A DNA stretch of 64,000 nt from Prevotella sp. (GTDB taxonomy: Bacteria; Bacteroidota; Bacteroidia; Bacteroidales; Bacteroidaceae): assembly GCA_022641735.1 (NCBI GenBank), contig JALCDQ010000008.1, forward strand, positions 31,682-95,681, written 5' to 3'. Both the position numbers and the translations under genes were made by a program. The notes beneath the pieces were generated by a model. That model was not told where the DNA came from and ran no database searches. It saw nothing but the letters and a program-made list of their open reading frames with translations. This document shows positions 53,973 to 62,252 of the stretch, in pieces. Position 1 is the first letter of the stretch. Each line of letters starts with the position of its first letter.

Positions 53973-55271
53973 ATGAAAAAGATTATATTGTTTTTAGTAT
54001 CGTTGTTGGCTTGCGTGAATGGATTTGCGCAGTATCAGCCTAGTAAGGAAGTGTTGGAATCCCGCAAGGAATTTCAGGATAACAAGTTCGGCATTTTCAT
54101 CCATTGGGGCATCTATTCGATGCTTGGAGATGGAGAATGGGTGCAGCAAGTCAAGAACTTAAACTATAAGGAATACGCTCATTTAGCCGATGGTTTCTAT
54201 CCTTCCAAGTTCAATGCAGATGAGTGGGTGAAGGCATTTAAGGATGCTGGAGCAAAGTATATCACCATTACGAGCCGCCATCATGATGGTTTCTCGATGT
54301 TCAAAACGGCCACTTCTGATTATAATATTGTGGACGGTACGCCTTTCCACCGCGATGTTTTGAAGGAATTGGCTGCCGCTTGCAAGAAATATGGCATCAA
54401 GCTCAACGTCTATTATTCACATCTTGATTGGCATCGTTCGGATTATCCTTTGGGGTCAACGGGCCTTAATCTTGGGCGTCCTACTGACCAACAGGACTTC
54501 AATAGCTATTTTAATTTCATGAGTCAGCAGCTTACCGAGCTCCTTACCAATTATGGACCTGTTGGTGCAATATGGTTTGATGGCTGGTGGGACCATAAAG
54601 CAGATAAGGATTTCAATTGGCGTTTGGATGAGCAATATGCCTTAATTCATAAGCTCCAGCCTGCTTGTATGATAGGCAACAATCATCATCTCGCTCCTAA
54701 ACCGGGTGAGGATATTCAGATGTTTGAGCAAGACCTCCCTGGCCAGAATAGTGCCGGTTTCTCCGGTAAGAGTGTTATCGGGCAGTTGCCATTAGAGACT
54801 TGCCTGACGATGAACAAGAGTTGGGGCTATAACATCACCGATAAGAACTATAAGAGTGTCGATTATCTTATTCAGAAACTGGTGTCGGCAGCGGGTCGCA
54901 ATGCCAACTTGTTGCTGAATATAGGTCCTCGTCCGGATGGCCAACTGCCAGCAGAAGCCATGGAACGCCTTAAAGGTATGGGTGAATGGATGAGCAAGAA
55001 TGGAGCGACAATTTATGGGACTCGTGGCGGCATCGTGGCTCCTCACGACTGGGGAGTGAGCACACAGAAGGGCAATACCTTATATATACATATCCTTGAG
55101 TGGAAAGATAAGGGGCTGTTCCTCCCTATCACTGACCAAAAAGTGATAGCTGCCAAGATGTTTGCAGATAACAGCAAGGTGGGCATTGTCAAGACTAAGG
55201 GCGGCGTTTTGCTGGAATTGCCTTATGCGCCAAAGGGCGTTGACACCATTGTTGAACTCACTTTGAAGTAA
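53973..55271 (+). CDS. alpha-L-fucosidase, glycoside hydrolase family 29
   Basis: Exported 432-residue enzyme (signal peptide MKKIILFLVSLLACVNGFAQ). GH29 landmarks: 'KFGIFIHWGIYSMLGDGEWV' near 38, 'TSRHHDGFSMFKTATSDYNI' near 100 and the nucleophile motif 'VGAIWFDGWWDHKAD' with Asp about 203. The C-terminal sandwich is short. It follows the cassette 2 terminator and has its own promoter, so it can be expressed separately. The regulator gene starts 6 bases after its stop, linking fucosidase and regulator in one transcript. It is the smallest of the full GH29 enzymes here. Confidence 0.9.
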   Translation: MKKIILFLVSLLACVNGFAQYQPSKEVLESRKEFQDNKFGIFIHWGIYSMLGDGEWVQQVKNLNYKEYAHLADGFYPSKFNADEWVKAFKDAGAKYITITSRHHDGFSMFKTATSDYNIVDGTPFHRDVLKELAAACKKYGIKLNVYYSHLDWHRSDYPLGSTGLNLGRPTDQQDFNSYFNFMSQQLTELLTNYGPVGAIWFDGWWDHKADKDFNWRLDEQYALIHKLQPACMIGNNHHLAPKPGEDIQMFEQDLPGQNSAGFSGKSVIGQLPLETCLTMNKSWGYNITDKNYKSVDYLIQKLVSAAGRNANLLLNIGPRPDGQLPAEAMERLKGMGEWMSKNGATIYGTRGGIVAPHDWGVSTQKGNTLYIHILEWKDKGLFLPITDQKVIAAKMFADNSKVGIVKTKGGVLLELPYAPKGVDTIVELTLK

Positions 55272-55277
55272 TCGCAG

Positions 55278-56012
55278 ATGAAATCCTATTTTTCGATAAT
55301 CGTCTTTGTGGCCTTTGTTCTCATTGCCGGCCTCTCCAGTGTGCATAGTTATCAATGTACGGAGAGCGCAATCGTCAGCGATATGAATCAGGCGCTTGCC
55401 CAGACATTATCGCGGAAGACGGAAGGCTGGATAACACCCGATACGATACAGGACTATCGGGAGCATCTCAGAATAACAGCCTTGCGCAATCATTCTTTCC
55501 TCTATTATGCCATGGACAACCATCAAGGCATCCTGTGCAGCAAGAAGATGCAGTGGCGTTCAAAGGCAAAGTCGGTGGCTTTCCAAAGTTATGCCAACTG
55601 TTCAATGGCAACGATATGGGGCTTATCAGACCAGCGCATGCCCATCGGAATTTTACTTCTTGCCCTTTTATGGGGGTTGTTCTCGTTGCTTTATTTTAAG
55701 AAAAATCACGATGAAATGGGCGATTTTGGAGGATTAGTGTATTCTGAAAGCGAGCAATGTTTCTATAATAGCCATCATGAAAACATCGTTTTCACCCCGA
55801 TGCAAATGCAGTTGATGCAGCTGTTTTATGCCAAAGCCAACCACCAACTTACCAAACAGGAGATTTGCGAAGCCTTGTGGCCGAAGAAACCAGATGCCAG
55901 TGCTACCCTTTACACCCTCATCAAGCGCCTCAAACCCGTGATAGGAGCGCAGGCAAACTTGAAGATTGAGACGGATAGAGGCCATAATTATCGGTTGACA
56001 ACCAAGCGATAA
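55278..56012 (+). CDS. Membrane-anchored winged-helix (OmpR/PhoB-type) regulator
   Basis: A 244-residue protein with an N-terminal membrane helix (about 5-22), a periplasmic stretch of about 95 residues including three Cys, a second helix (about 122-140, 'PIGILLLALLWGLFSLLYF') and a C-terminal cytoplasmic OmpR/PhoB-type winged helix ('FTPMQMQLMQLFYAKANHQLTKQEICEALW', 'LYTLIKRLKPVI', 'IETDRGHNYRL'). It resembles ToxR-like one-component regulators in logic but with the DNA-binding domain at the C-terminus. Co-transcribed with the upstream fucosidase. The adjacent barrel gene carries an 11-bp direct repeat at its promoter, a likely binding site. The signal is unknown. Confidence 0.82.
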   Translation: MKSYFSIIVFVAFVLIAGLSSVHSYQCTESAIVSDMNQALAQTLSRKTEGWITPDTIQDYREHLRITALRNHSFLYYAMDNHQGILCSKKMQWRSKAKSVAFQSYANCSMATIWGLSDQRMPIGILLLALLWGLFSLLYFKKNHDEMGDFGGLVYSESEQCFYNSHHENIVFTPMQMQLMQLFYAKANHQLTKQEICEALWPKKPDASATLYTLIKRLKPVIGAQANLKIETDRGHNYRLTTKR

Positions 56013-56051
56013 GCAATGCGGAAAACGACGTAAAGCCTGATAAAAAGTAAT

Positions 56052-56071
56052 TGTCAGACAAATGTCAGACA
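56052..56071 (+). promoter_or_regulatory. Direct-repeat operator upstream of the barrel gene
   Basis: TGTCAGACA at 56052-56060 and again at 56063-56071, period 11 bp, ending 5 bp before the -33 TTTG. Spacing, direct orientation and sequence resemble the pho-box class bound by PhoB/OmpR-type winged helices, the domain encoded by the gene just upstream. Confidence 0.6.
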
Positions 56072-56076
56072 GTTTT

Positions 56077-56108
56077 TTTGTCCTTTAGAGATGGTCGTTT
56101 TATCTTTG
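56077..56108 (+). promoter_or_regulatory. Promoter of the outer-membrane barrel gene
   Basis: TTTG, 20 bp, TATCTTTG; the predicted start is near 56115 and the ATG is at 56128. Confidence 0.75.
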
Positions 56109-56127
56109 CCGAAAACTTTAAGCAAAG

Positions 56128-58170
56128 ATGAAACGACATTTTATTTTCATGATGATGACCATGGTTGCGCTCAATGCAACAGGTCAAGAGGACAAATCGG
56201 TGCAACTGAAAGATGTGACGGTAGAGGCTGCCCGCATCGTAAACAAAGCCGATGGGCAACTCATCATGCCGTCAGAAGCGCAGAAAAAAGCCTCTGTGAA
56301 TGGTTATGGACTGCTTGCCAAGTTGGCTCTTCCCACTATTCGGGTGAATGAAATGATGCATTCCATTACCGCTTTAGGCAATCAGGGAGAGGTACAGATT
56401 CGCCTTAATGGGGCTTTGGCGACCTCGAAAGATCTCCTCGCTCTTGACCCCAAAACTGTAAAAAACATCGATTTCATCGATAATCCTGGGGTGAGATACG
56501 GCACTGAAATAGCCTATGTCATCAATATCCACACTCGAAAGGGAAACGAGGGATATGTGGTTGGCGTCAATTTAGTCAATGCCTTGACCACCAAACATAG
56601 CGATGAAACCGCCTATTTTAAGCTAAATCATAAGAATTCAGAGTTCGGTTTTACCTATGATTTTAACTTCCAAGACTTCCGAGGAGACCGCTTTGACACC
56701 ACGACCCGTTATCTTCTCAACGATAATACCTATTATAATATAGAGCGGAAAGACGTTGGCAGGCGCAGCAGAAGCTTTGAAAATCAGTTTGAATTCAAGT
56801 ATATTCTGGCCGATTCAGCCACCTATGTCTTCCAAGCCTCTCTTTCCAATGACCTCAATCATCATCCGGGAGACTTCGTAAACCAAAAAATGATCGATGA
56901 AATGGGCGATTTTTCGACTTCCCAACTCTCTCATGGCAAGACTCAATCGCCCATTCTCGATCTTTATTTCTTTCATCAATTAGGGGCCCATCAGTCACTT
57001 ACAGCCAATGTGGTGGGTACTCATATCGGCACAGATGAGTATAATTATAATGATGAAGGAACGCCTTATGCTTATTCTGTAGATGGCAAAACGTGGTCGT
57101 TGCTGACGGAAACTATCTATGAAAACAGGCTCAAACCCTTCACACTTTCTTTCGGTTTAAAGACTTTGTTGAAATATACCAGCAATGCTTATATGGGTGA
57201 TGTCAATTCCCTGAATGGTCTTCACAACAGCAATCTGTATCTGTTTGGCGAGTTGAAAGGCAAACTCAGCAAGCTTGGCTATGTTGCAGGCCTCGGTGTG
57301 AGCAATCAGCGCTATTCTCAAGAGGGGCATCATTATAACTTTTGGATGTTTCGCCCCAAGTTGACGCTCAGTTATCCACTCCTTAAATACTTGCGGTTGC
57401 GCTATATGATAGAGTTCTATGAGCATGTATCTCAGGTCGCTATGATCAGCGATACACGCATCCGCACCAATAAAATGGAGTGGACAGTGGGCAATCCCAA
57501 CATCAATCCAAACCCCTGTATGGAACAGCAATTGCGCCTATCCTATGTCACTCCGCGCCTGACCAACAACGTGGATGTGGTCTATCGGCAACATCACAAC
57601 CCAAACATGGCAAGCTATAGCCGTACCGATGACAATCAATTCCTCTATACACAGCGCAATCAACGCCACATCAACATGTTTTATGTGCAGGATGACACCC
57701 GTTACGACCTCATCCCCGAACATCTCTCGCTCTCCTTTTATGGGGGCATTTACCGCTATTTCAATCGTGGCGACGACTATAATCACACGCTTACAGCCTA
57801 TAACATAGGCAGCAGTATGGAAGCCTTTTTGGGGCGTTGGACCTTCTCGGCGACGGCTGACAACGGTTGGAAGTTTATGGAAGGAGAGACCTGGCATCAT
57901 CAGGGAGCCGCTTCTTACCTTACTGCCTCTTGCCATATCGGCCAATGCGACCTCTCCCTCTTTTGGCAGATGCCCTTCCAAAAGAACCCGAAAATGAATG
58001 AGGACGGCCTTGTCAACCAGTATCTTCAGCGACATCTGACGATGCGGGAAACCGATTATGGCAATATGGTCATGATTCGTTTAGCGTGGAAACTGAGCCA
58101 TGGGCGCAAGTATAAGACGATAGAAAAACGCCTCCAAAACAAAGATACGCAAACTGGAATATTGCAGTAA
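56128..58170 (+). CDS. Outer-membrane beta-barrel protein, TonB-dependent-receptor-like
   Basis: A 680-residue exported protein (MKRHFIFMMMTMVALNATGQ). Near the N-terminus are a possible TonB box ('VQLKDVTVEAARIVNKADG') and a plug-like segment ('VQIRLNGALATSKDLLALDP', 'IDFIDNPGVRYGTEIAYVIN'), then a barrel with many alternating aromatic strands. It lacks the carboxypeptidase-like domain and SusD partner of SusC proteins, and ends in a basic tail rather than a terminal Phe. It has its own promoter with a direct-repeat operator next to the winged-helix regulator gene. Transport substrate unknown; regulation by the neighbour is inference. Confidence 0.78.
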   Translation: MKRHFIFMMMTMVALNATGQEDKSVQLKDVTVEAARIVNKADGQLIMPSEAQKKASVNGYGLLAKLALPTIRVNEMMHSITALGNQGEVQIRLNGALATSKDLLALDPKTVKNIDFIDNPGVRYGTEIAYVINIHTRKGNEGYVVGVNLVNALTTKHSDETAYFKLNHKNSEFGFTYDFNFQDFRGDRFDTTTRYLLNDNTYYNIERKDVGRRSRSFENQFEFKYILADSATYVFQASLSNDLNHHPGDFVNQKMIDEMGDFSTSQLSHGKTQSPILDLYFFHQLGAHQSLTANVVGTHIGTDEYNYNDEGTPYAYSVDGKTWSLLTETIYENRLKPFTLSFGLKTLLKYTSNAYMGDVNSLNGLHNSNLYLFGELKGKLSKLGYVAGLGVSNQRYSQEGHHYNFWMFRPKLTLSYPLLKYLRLRYMIEFYEHVSQVAMISDTRIRTNKMEWTVGNPNINPNPCMEQQLRLSYVTPRLTNNVDVVYRQHHNPNMASYSRTDDNQFLYTQRNQRHINMFYVQDDTRYDLIPEHLSLSFYGGIYRYFNRGDDYNHTLTAYNIGSSMEAFLGRWTFSATADNGWKFMEGETWHHQGAASYLTASCHIGQCDLSLFWQMPFQKNPKMNEDGLVNQYLQRHLTMRETDYGNMVMIRLAWKLSHGRKYKTIEKRLQNKDTQTGILQ

Positions 58171-58197
58171 GGAAGGCGGACGATAATCACTTGCAAT

Positions 58198-58298
58198 GTA
58201 AGTAACGGTTGTTTAGGTTGTAAATCAGGCTGTTTTACTGAGTAAATCAGCCTGATTCATCGAGTAAAACAGCCTGATTTACTCAGCCCTTTACAGCA
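58198..58298. repeat. 22-bp-period array H (4 units), core identical to array G
   Basis: Units start at 58198, 58220, 58242 and 58264. The first (GTAAGTAA-CGG-TTGTTTAG) belongs to the GTAAACAA class; the rest form the 79-bp block identical to 33305-33383. It lies in a convergent gap ahead of a separate terminator at 58374-58401. Confidence 0.9.
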
Positions 58299-58373
58299 GG
58301 TCGTTTCCGAAAGGAATATCTTTCAGTTTGCAAAAGACCGTTGAATGGAATATAGGAGAACTTATTAAGAAAA

Positions 58374-58401
58374 GAGTTTGCTGATTTCCGTCAGCAAACT
58401 C
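58374..58401 (-). terminator. Terminator of the GH18-CE4-GT2 gene
   Basis: GAGTTTGCTGA pairs perfectly with TCAGCAAACTC around a 6-nt loop. On the minus strand it is followed by TTTTCTT, and it starts 7 bases after the stop codon. Confidence 0.85.
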
Positions 58402-58407
58402 CTTGTC

Positions 58408-61400
58408 TTAGATGTCCTTTACCTTACCTGTTCGTTTGAGGATTCCCCATGTTTGCAACTCGCCTTTGATGGCTTTCTTGTAACTCTTGAAGAGCACTAC
58501 ATACATAATCCAACGATAACAGAGGCGCTGAGGGATAATCCATAGCAACACCCATAGTCGTTCATGCTCATGCAGATAGGCCATGATGGAAACGCTCGCA
58601 TCCACTAACAGGAAGATGAAATAATAGAGCAATACCTTGCCGGCACTGCCAGAGAAGAGGCCCACAAGCATCAGCAAGTCGGCAATCGGCGAGAATGTCG
58701 GGATGATAAACTGAAATACCAGCATATTCGGAAGCGCCCATAGGCCGAGCCCTTTATACTTCGGGGCCAGCATAGCGCCACGATGCTTCCAGAAAGTCTG
58801 CATTACTCCGAAGCACCAACGCGTTCTTTGCTTGATAAACTGCTTCAGTTTCTCGGGCGCTTCAGTCATTGCTACAGCGCGATTCTCATTCTCTATCACG
58901 TATCCTGTCTTCAAAATACGGATGGTAAGGTCACAATCTTCGGCTAAAGTATCCGTTGTCAGTCCGCCTGCTGCATTGATAGCGCTCTTGCGGAAAGCAC
59001 CGATAGCACCCGGAACCACCGTTATGGCGTTGATGGCAGAATAGGCCAAGCGGTCGAAATTCTGGCTGGTTGTGTATTCAATAGCCTGCCAACGGGTGAG
59101 CATATTGCATTGGTTGCCCACCTTGACGTTGCCTGCCACGGCACCCACTTTCCCTTCTTTATCGGCAAAGAAGTGGCGCATCATGATGGAGATAGCGTTT
59201 GGATAGAGCTTCGTATCTGCGTCTATGCACACCACATATTCGGCCTCCGTATGGGCAATTCCATAGTTGAGAGCAGACGCTTTGCCGCCATTTGGTTTGG
59301 TAAGCAACAGCATTCGCGGATGACCTGTAAAGGCTTCACTCACCCGTTGATAAGTCTCGTCCTTGCTGCCATCATCCACGAAGACGATATTGAAGTTCGG
59401 ATAATCCTGCTTGAGCAGATTATTGAGGGAACTCACTGCATTCACCTCTTCATTATAAGCAGGCACAATGATGGACACCAGAGGAGCATCTGCCGGGATA
59501 GCCTCCGTCAGCAAGATGGTGTGGCGTCGTTCCCGAATGGTAAGGATGAGCATGAAGAGCAGACGTCCAAGTCCTATAATGAGGAACAGAATGAAAAGAG
59601 CAGCGATGAAATTGCCCACGTTATAGATGGCTTCCGCTAAGGTCAAGTTGGCCTGCATGGCATAGTATTCCTTGCCTTTAGGGATTGGCGGCATCAGCTG
59701 TTGCGGTGATTTACCCAAATATTGAGGAAGGGTAATGAACTTATATCCTTTCTTTTGCAGATATTCTATGATGCGTGGAAGAGCCTTGATGGTCTCTTTA
59801 CGGGTGTCGCCACCGGCATCATGGAGCAGAATAATATGCCCGTTGCCTTGCTCAACGCCTTTGATGACACGGTTGTAAATCTGTTCGGCAGTGATTCCGG
59901 GCTCCCAATCTTCAGGGTCAATAGACTCTCCTACATCCAGATAATTTTGCTTTCGAGCCTCCACAATTGGGATGAGTTCATCCGTTCCAGATGGGTCACT
60001 GTCGGCATTATAGGGTGCTCGGAAGAGAATGGTGCTGTTGCCAGTGATGCTCTCGATAAGCAATCGGGTGAGGCGAAGCTCCATAAAGGTGCGCTCAGGG
60101 GAGTTTGTGGCCACGTTGCGATGGGTAAAGGTGTGGTTCCCAATGATGTTTCCATCCTCATAAACCTGCTTTACAACCGGCAGATTCTTCTCTATTTGCA
60201 GGCCTACCATGAAGAATGCGGCATGCACATTATGCTTTTTGAGTATGTTCAGAATCTTAGGAGTCCACCTGCTATCAGGTCCGTCATCGAAGGTGAGCAG
60301 CAGTTCTTTCGAATGGGCACGTCCAAACTTCTGCAACTCATAGGCTGTCGGAATCTTCGTATAGTCTTCATCAGCGATGAGAATATCGTTGTTGTCCATC
60401 TCGATGTTGGCACTTCCGGCATGTGGAGTATCGATTACGTCGAGCACTTCACCATTGCCGATATAGTTGGCAGTCATGCTTCCCTTGAGCTCTTCAAGAT
60501 CACCGATGCGGAAGTGGGCGGCTGCGCTGTGGGTCATATCTCGGCTATAGAACCGCCAAAGACGGTTATCCTCACTGCCGAGACGCCATACGCTGAAGCC
60601 TGCCAGCCCATATTCACAGCCAAAACGTATGGTGTTGAAGTTGGTGGCAGCATCATTGAAGAACACCTGATGCCCTATGTTGTCATCGTCAGTATAAGCA
60701 AAGCTCAGGCCATAAGTGTCCTCATCGAAGGTAATCTTTGATTCCGCGTCGGCAGCCAACGAAAGGGCATCATGATAAGAGACGCTCTGATTGTTGTCGC
60801 CATTGGGTGTCCAGTCGTAACCATAGGCTCCCAAACAGAGCACAATCTTCTCTTGAGGCACTTTGGCGGCAAGGTTATCCACGGTTTTCTCTATCCATTG
60901 CTGGGAAGAAACATCACCAGGGTCGCTCAGGGTGTTATGCTCATCATAGGCCATCAAGAAGAGATAATCGTCGTATTTGGCAAGTTCTTTGACGTCATAG
61001 TCCTCATTGAAGGGTGAAACATCTTGTGTTACATAGAGTCCGTGAGCGTGGAAAGCCTCCGACATCTCTTTCACAAAGGCAGTAAAATAATCGTTATTGT
61101 TATCCGTGAGTTCCTCAATATCGATGTTGATACCCACGAATTTATGCTTCAGACATTGTTTGAGCACGCTGTCGACAAGGTTGGCGCGCAGTTTCTTATT
61201 ATGCAGAATCCGCTCGATGCCTTGCGCTTTGAAGTCGCCATTGTAAGCGTTGCTGAGCATCGGCATTACCGGCAGACCGGTCTTCTTCATCAAGGTGTAG
61301 GCCTTCGGGTCGATGCGCACCTCCATCTTCAGGGTTTTCGGATTGATGAAAAACCATTCCGGAACGACCAGATTGAGGGCTTTGATGTTCTGTTTGAGGG

Positions 61401-61818
61401 ATATATAGGACTGAGGGTCCCATGTTACGTAGTATGCCGCACGGATTCCGGCGGTCTTGGCGCTCCAATCAGCGATGTAACGAGCCGTTATCTTGTCGGC
61501 TTTTCCCGTAAATCGCTTCATCTTTCCGTTCTTCACCGACTTCCATTTTGCATAGTTGTTATGTGCCTTTTTCTCATGGAAGAAGTAGCGGAAATCCTTA
61601 TATTCCCGCGAAAACTTGTTCTGTTTGAGATAGGGTTTGTTGGCCATGACAGCACTGCGGAAGTCTTCTCGGAACGGAAAACTTGGCGCCTTGTCGATGA
61701 GGAGCATGGTAACGAATACCGCAACAAACAATGCGACAATGAAAAGGACTATCCTGAAAGTCCATTTAAACTTGTTCCAACGAGAGGTGGAATCGGTTTG
61801 GAATACTTGTTTATCCAT
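58408..61818 (-). CDS. Membrane fusion protein: GH18-like + polysaccharide deacetylase (CE4) + GT2 synthase
   Basis: A 1136-residue protein; ATG 61818 (MDKQVFQTDSTSRWNKFKWT) is preferred because a -7-like TAAATTTG lies upstream at 61854-61861. Order: N-terminal membrane helix (about 20-45), GH18-like domain, CE4/NodB deacetylase ('LLTFDDGPDSRWTPK', 'GNHTFTHRN', 'LFRAPYNADSD'), membrane helix, GT2 processive synthase ('VSIIVPAYNEE', 'FVDDGSKDETY', 'VCIDADTKLY', 'TLAEDCDLTIR', 'QRTRWCFGV'), then membrane helices. The GH18 motif is degenerate: 'VGINIDIEE' keeps only D-x-E of DxxDxDxE. The set recalls PgaB plus PgaC of poly-N-acetylglucosamine synthesis in one chain, so an exported, deacetylated hexosamine polymer is the likely product. 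Single gene. Confidence 0.85.
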   Translation of the reverse strand: MDKQVFQTDSTSRWNKFKWTFRIVLFIVALFVAVFVTMLLIDKAPSFPFREDFRSAVMANKPYLKQNKFSREYKDFRYFFHEKKAHNNYAKWKSVKNGKMKRFTGKADKITARYIADWSAKTAGIRAAYYVTWDPQSYISLKQNIKALNLVVPEWFFINPKTLKMEVRIDPKAYTLMKKTGLPVMPMLSNAYNGDFKAQGIERILHNKKLRANLVDSVLKQCLKHKFVGINIDIEELTDNNNDYFTAFVKEMSEAFHAHGLYVTQDVSPFNEDYDVKELAKYDDYLFLMAYDEHNTLSDPGDVSSQQWIEKTVDNLAAKVPQEKIVLCLGAYGYDWTPNGDNNQSVSYHDALSLAADAESKITFDEDTYGLSFAYTDDDNIGHQVFFNDAATNFNTIRFGCEYGLAGFSVWRLGSEDNRLWRFYSRDMTHSAAAHFRIGDLEELKGSMTANYIGNGEVLDVIDTPHAGSANIEMDNNDILIADEDYTKIPTAYELQKFGRAHSKELLLTFDDGPDSRWTPKILNILKKHNVHAAFFMVGLQIEKNLPVVKQVYEDGNIIGNHTFTHRNVATNSPERTFMELRLTRLLIESITGNSTILFRAPYNADSDPSGTDELIPIVEARKQNYLDVGESIDPEDWEPGITAEQIYNRVIKGVEQGNGHIILLHDAGGDTRKETIKALPRIIEYLQKKGYKFITLPQYLGKSPQQLMPPIPKGKEYYAMQANLTLAEAIYNVGNFIAALFILFLIIGLGRLLFMLILTIRERRHTILLTEAIPADAPLVSIIVPAYNEEVNAVSSLNNLLKQDYPNFNIVFVDDGSKDETYQRVSEAFTGHPRMLLLTKPNGGKASALNYGIAHTEAEYVVCIDADTKLYPNAISIMMRHFFADKEGKVGAVAGNVKVGNQCNMLTRWQAIEYTTSQNFDRLAYSAINAITVVPGAIGAFRKSAINAAGGLTTDTLAEDCDLTIRILKTGYVIENENRAVAMTEAPEKLKQFIKQRTRWCFGVMQTFWKHRGAMLAPKYKGLGLWALPNMLVFQFIIPTFSPIADLLMLVGLFSGSAGKVLLYYFIFLLVDASVSIMAYLHEHERLWVLLWIIPQRLCYRWIMYVVLFKSYKKAIKGELQTWGILKRTGKVKDI

Positions 61819-61961
61819 AAATATGCTTGTGTTAAAGCCTCTAAAAAATCGCGCAAATTTACATCGAAATCGGATAACTTGGATAGACAAGCCGAAAGAT
61901 TTAACACAAAATACAGTATTTTTTAGGTTCTTGTATAATTTGAGGATTGAATGACTGTCTT

Positions 61962-62046
61962 GTAAAAGATAGCTTTTTACAAGGTAAACAATGGCTTTTT
62001 ACGCTCCTTCTAACGGCCTTTTACAGGGTAAACAACCATTGTTTAC
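61962..62046. repeat. 22-bp-period inverted-half-site array F (4 units)
   Basis: Units start at 61962, 61984, 62006 and 62028, exactly 22 bp apart. The last is a perfect palindrome GTAAACAA-CCA-TTGTTTAC; the third has lost its left half-site. It ends 91 bp upstream of the -33 element of the next gene. Confidence 0.85.
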
Positions 62047-62137
62047 AATTGCCTCGGATATCCCCTTCTTTTCTTGTCCTAAAAGAGTGGGATTCAAGGC
62101 CTAAAATAAAAGCGAAAGAAAGATTTCCGCAAGTAGA

Positions 62138-62169
62138 TTTGGAGGTCTCGAGTGTTTTCCCTATCTTTG
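62138..62169 (+). promoter_or_regulatory. Promoter of the GH29-like gene
   Basis: TTTG, 20 bp, TATCTTTG, followed by a leader of about 76 nt to ATG 62253. Confidence 0.72.
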
Positions 62170-62252
62170 CATGCAAAGGCGATAGGGAGCTTGTCAGCGT
62201 GGCGTTTGCGGCTCTTTGAAAAGACCTTATCTTTCAGAAAAACAAGAATGCG

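Larger units (their letters stand above)
61819..62252. other. 434-bp divergent intergenic region with array F
   Basis: No gene. It contains the leader of the fusion gene on the minus strand, array F at 61962-62046 and the plus-strand promoter at 62138-62169. The 90-residue ORF 61947-62219 is non-coding by appearance, as it covers the array and promoter. Confidence 0.6.

Noticed and set aside
59722-60741. 339-residue plus-strand ORF and the neighbouring 300-residue ORF at 61024-61926
   Set aside because: Both are antisense to the GH18-CE4-GT2 gene, whose motifs are clear; no promoter precedes them.
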